Assembly: GCA_023846275.1 (NCBI GenBank)
Contig: CM043869.1
Location: forward strand, 20,381,275 to 20,445,274
Origin: Vanilla planifolia
Taxonomy: Eukaryota; Streptophyta; Magnoliopsida; Asparagales; Orchidaceae
DNA length: 64,000 nt
Direction of reading: 5' to 3'
Position numbers and translations under genes: made by a program. Shown piece after piece: positions 61,191-64,000 of this stretch (its first letter is position 1; every line of letters begins with the position of its first letter). A model generated the notes under the pieces. That model searched no databases and had not been told where the DNA came from. It saw nothing but the letters and a program-made list of their open reading frames with translations.

Positions 61191-61364
61191 TCCACCAAAA
61201 AGCAGTTCCAAACGGCTAAGAAAAAAGAAACCAGAAAATAGCCGTTGCCGGAAGCCCGAAAAGGAAGAAGAAGAGCAGCTACCGTCCGATCCCACTTCAA
61301 GAATGGACGGCTGGATGGACTTCACGGCTTGATCATCTCTAGACCATCTGATCCGGGCGGACTT

Positions 61365-61548
61365 GATCTGAACCATTGGATCCCACGCGCTGAACGAACG
61401 GCGCTGATTAAACAGCCGTTCGAAATTACTCTCGCCCGTTGGATCTGGGCGCGCTTGATCTGAACCATTGGATCCCACGCGCTGAACGAACGGCGCTGAT
61501 TAAACAGCCGTTCGAAATTACTCTCGCCCGTTGGATCTGGGCGGGCTT
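61365..61548 (-). repeat. 92-bp tandem duplication with palindromes in the 5' LTR U3
   Basis: Two 92-bp copies starting at 61365 and 61457. Each has the CGAACGGC/GCCGTTCG hairpin (61395-61422 and 61487-61514). They lie about 175-360 bp upstream of the putative TATA box on the transcribed strand, a position suited to an enhancer-like repeat. That role is inferred. Confidence 0.85.
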
Positions 61549-62499
61549 GATCTGCGCCTTTGGATCCTACCGAAGTTATAAGGTGGGATTTTTAGTCCCA
61601 CGCTGCAGAATGAAACTTCGCACACTGCTTTATAATAGATTCGCGCCTATTAACCTGCGAGCCACTTTGGGGCCGGCTCCCCCCTTCCTTGGCCGGGATT
61701 TCATCACCCGGTTCAGGTTGACTTAGCCATGCACTGTTCTTTGACCATTGACCAGCGCTAAAGTTAGACTTAGCCGAGCTCCTCTCGACAGGCTTGGCTT
61801 AGCCAGGCACTGTTCCGTTGACCAGCGCCAGCCGAGCTGCTCTCGGCGGTCTTTGGGCGGGCTTTGCTCGTCCCTTTCGGGTCAACCAAGTTTTTATTTT
61901 TCTCTTTTTTTTTTATTCCTAAAAGGCCTGGACGGGCTGTTTTGACGTCGGGTCGACCCGCCCATGCTACAGTGCTTTTTCCCGAGACTTTTGCAGTTTT
62001 AGGGTATTTTTGACGAATTTTTTAGCCACAAATTTGAATATAAGTGAATAAAAATAATTTTATATTCTTATAGTATTATAAGTTAATTAAGTGGCTATGA
62101 AAAGAAATTTGTAACAAACGATTCCATAATAATATTAAAAAATCAAATACCCATGTCTATACATTTTGTCAAATATACTTGGCCCAAAAATGAAAATTCA
62201 TCATTAAATAATTTTATAATATTTTTAAATATTAATACTACTAGTGTGCCTCATAATCTCAAGGTTTTGACATATCAAATTCAAGAGAAATAAAAAGAAA
62301 TTTAATTATAAAAAATCTTGCGCATGTCTCAAAAATTCCTTGAAGTATGTCATGACCTCAAGGCCCTTAGAGACCATTATTTTAGACATCTAAAATACAT
62401 GGCTTGATTTAATTAATTATTAACAATTTTACTTAAATAAAACAAGCCTTCAATAATAAATAGCTTGGTTTTGTAATTATCACATCAAAGGGTACAACA

Positions 62500-62504
62500 A
62501 CTAT
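62500..62504. repeat. Target-site duplication, right copy (ACTAT)
   Basis: Directly follows the CA-terminal end of the LTR on the + strand (…TACAACA) and equals the five bases at 53968-53972. After it the satellite monomer continues with GACACTCTAAATC, the expected next word. Confidence 0.93.
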
Positions 62505-64000
62505 GACACTCTAAATCTCTATGTGACATTTACATTATTTTCGTTAGGTCATATTATGCTACTTCAATTTTCTCATTTCAACTTTATTACATAATTTCTT
62601 AATTCAAAAATTATGTGTTTTGTTGTTGCTTATTTATTTTATAATTTTGAGTAATTTTAGACAAGGTCAGATAGAGGAAAAATAAATGTTATCAGATGGA
62701 TTTCAATGAGCTCTATTTAAGTAAAAGTTATTTTCTTTTATTATTAAAACTTTTATTTTTTGGACTTTTGCCTTGCTTTACAAGACATTTTGATTCATAC
62801 ATTAATTTTTCATAAAAAATGTACACTCATTCTCCTTATTATCTTGGAATATAAATTTTTTATTTAATTTATCTCTTATTTTAAAAGTTTTTACTTAGAA
62901 TGTTTTATTTTAATATGCTACTCTGAACCTCCTATCATGTGACTTTTGTATTAATTTCATTTCATTGTATTACATGACAAAAATTATTTAGTTTCTATAT
63001 TAATATACCTTTCCATAATATCAAAATAATAATGTGTTATTATTTAGTGTATGTTTGGTTTAGTAAATCATTATAATTCAACATGAGGTCAAATCGAGAT
63101 GAAAAAAATGTGATTGTATTGAACTAGAAACATTTCAACAAAATAAATATTTATTTTAATATTTTTAAAAGTCTTTAAAGTTTTGTTATATTTAATGGTA
63201 CATTCCGTTTATACTTCATTATATTATCAATTATATTACATTGGATCTCCTTAGTATATAGAAATAAAAGCTTTTGATACAATTTATCTTATTTTATTAA
63301 TGCTTTCAATTTTATTTGTTTTTATTATTATCTAATTCTTCTCTCATGTGATCTTAACATTACTATGATTTATTTATGTCATATTTATTACTTTAATATT
63401 ATTCTTGATTTAGTTTTATATCAACATATTATTAAATATAATATTCAAATAATTTTTTTGTTATTTTTTTTTTAAATTCATAGTAATTTCAGATAAGGTC
63501 AAATTAAGATGAAAAAATGTTATTAGACTCATCACTACTATGTCTATCAAATTAAAAATTAATTTTTTATTCTTTAATGATTTTATGTTTTATGGCTTTG
63601 GCATACTTTTCAAAGGATTTTAATTCTTGAATAATTTAACGATCGATAATTTTACACTGTCACCTTTGTACCTCGGAATACAACTTTCCCACATAATTTA
63701 TCATATTTTTTAACTTTTTTCTTTAATTTGGTTATGTTATATTATTTAAATTTATCTTATTTTAGCATTAATTTATAATAAAATTAAAAAAATTCATTTG
63801 TTATGCTTTTTTTTTAATTTCTAATTACGAATAGTTTTGAACATGGTTCGATGGAGATGAAAAACTATTATTGAACTCAGCTTAATCTACTTTATCAAAC
63901 TAAATATTAATTTTTATATTTTCATGGTTTTTTACTTTCAATATTCTTGCATGATTAAAGAGAATTTTAATTTATTTCTAATTTAATGATTGAGAATATT
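62505..64000 (+). repeat. AT-rich ~390-bp tandem satellite, array 3 continued
   Basis: The monomer split by the retrotransposon resumes in phase. About four monomers follow, the landmark word appearing near 62800, 63230, 63640 and 63980. The monomer containing a GTTTAGTAAATCATTATAATTCA-like word (63058-63080) matches the one at about 52118-52140, continuing the higher-order order seen before the insertion. Runs off the window end. Confidence 0.83.

Larger units (their letters stand above)
53973..62499 (-). mobile_element. Ty1/copia LTR retrotransposon (Sirevirus-like), full length, in satellite
   Basis: An 8,527-bp element transcribed from the minus strand. It runs, in transcription order: 5' LTR (60700-62499), PBS, gag, pol (protease, integrase, RT, RNase H), PPT, 3' LTR (53973-55781). 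The order integrase before RT is diagnostic of copia. LTRs begin TG and end CA and are flanked by a 5-bp ACTAT duplication. By eye the LTRs differ by about 18 substitutions, mostly transitions, plus three small indels, about 1% divergence. Gag is open but pol carries an in-frame TAG and lies in another frame from gag, so this copy is probably non-autonomous. Repeated PPT-like tracts and palindromes in the LTR suggest the Sirevirus (SIRE/Maximus) lineage, which is an inference. No envelope-like ORF is present: pol ends about 160 bp before the PPT. The LTRs are notably GC-rich in their middle compared with the AT-rich satellite host. Confidence 0.96.
60700..62499 (-). repeat. 5' LTR of the copia element
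   Basis: 1,800 bp, starting TGTTGTACCC on the minus strand and ending GATTTACATCA two bases before the PBS. It would drive transcription leftward. U3 is long (about 1.3 kb, from 62499 down to the TATA word near 61180), and its GC-rich inner half has tandem duplications. It lacks a 7-bp segment present in the 3' LTR near 55090. Differences from the 3' LTR total about 18 substitutions by eye. Confidence 0.96.

Noticed and set aside
12010..64000. CRISPR-like array or other prokaryotic repeat system
   Set aside because: Units are ~390 bp, head to tail, diverged along their whole length, without a short exact repeat/unique spacer pattern. The context is a plant genome.

Overview
The window looks like heterochromatin from a land plant, probably one with a large genome. 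No host gene could be supported on either strand. The plant assignment rests on degenerate heptamers of the plant telomere type (CCCTAAA-like) and on a Ty1/copia retrotransposon whose primer-binding site (TGGTATCAGAG) matches plant initiator tRNA-Met. The copia lineage looks Sirevirus-like, which favours an angiosperm, but the species cannot be fixed from sequence alone.

Layout. (1) 1-8812: alternating (TTC)n tracts and telomere-like spacers. These form a higher-order satellite, with simple units of about 1.07-1.1 kb and a superperiod of about 4.64 kb. The + strand is almost free of G here. (2) 8813-12009: AT-rich sequence without a recognisable gene. (3) 12010-26838: a very diverged AT-rich tandem satellite with a monomer of about 380-400 bp, interrupted once (16041-16589). 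(4) 26839-30187: AT-rich, non-satellite, no gene. (5) 30188-36531: about 6.3 kb of CA-rich degenerate repeat built from CA runs and CACATGCACA-like words. (6) 36532-49090 and 49885-53972: the same ~390-bp satellite, with one non-satellite interruption (49091-49884). From about 49.9 kb to the window end it shows signs of a hidden ~2.0-2.4 kb higher-order repeat. (7) 53973-62499: a complete-length Ty1/copia LTR retrotransposon on the minus strand. It has LTRs of 1809 and 1800 bp, TG...CA ends, a 5-bp target duplication ACTAT, PBS, PPT, gag, and a pol carrying one in-frame nonsense codon. It sits inside a satellite monomer. (8) 62505-64000: the interrupted satellite monomer continues in phase.

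The only protein-coding material belongs to the retrotransposon. Its gag (two CCHC knuckles) is intact as an ORF. Its pol (protease, integrase, reverse transcriptase, RNase H) is in a different frame from gag and has TAG where the family normally has tryptophan at the start of the RT region, so this copy is probably non-autonomous. The LTRs differ by about 1% by eye, so the insertion is much younger than the surrounding satellite, whose monomers are heavily diverged. All other long open frames (poly-Phe/Ser/Leu/Lys in TTC tracts, His-Thr or Cys-Val in the CA tract) are by-products of simple repeats.

The most novel material is the set of satellites: the ~390-bp AT-rich satellite with its internal duplication and higher-order structure, the 4.6-kb (TTC)/telomere-like compound repeat, and the 6.3-kb CA-rich block. 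All coordinates for repeat boundaries and all identity statements are by-eye estimates.
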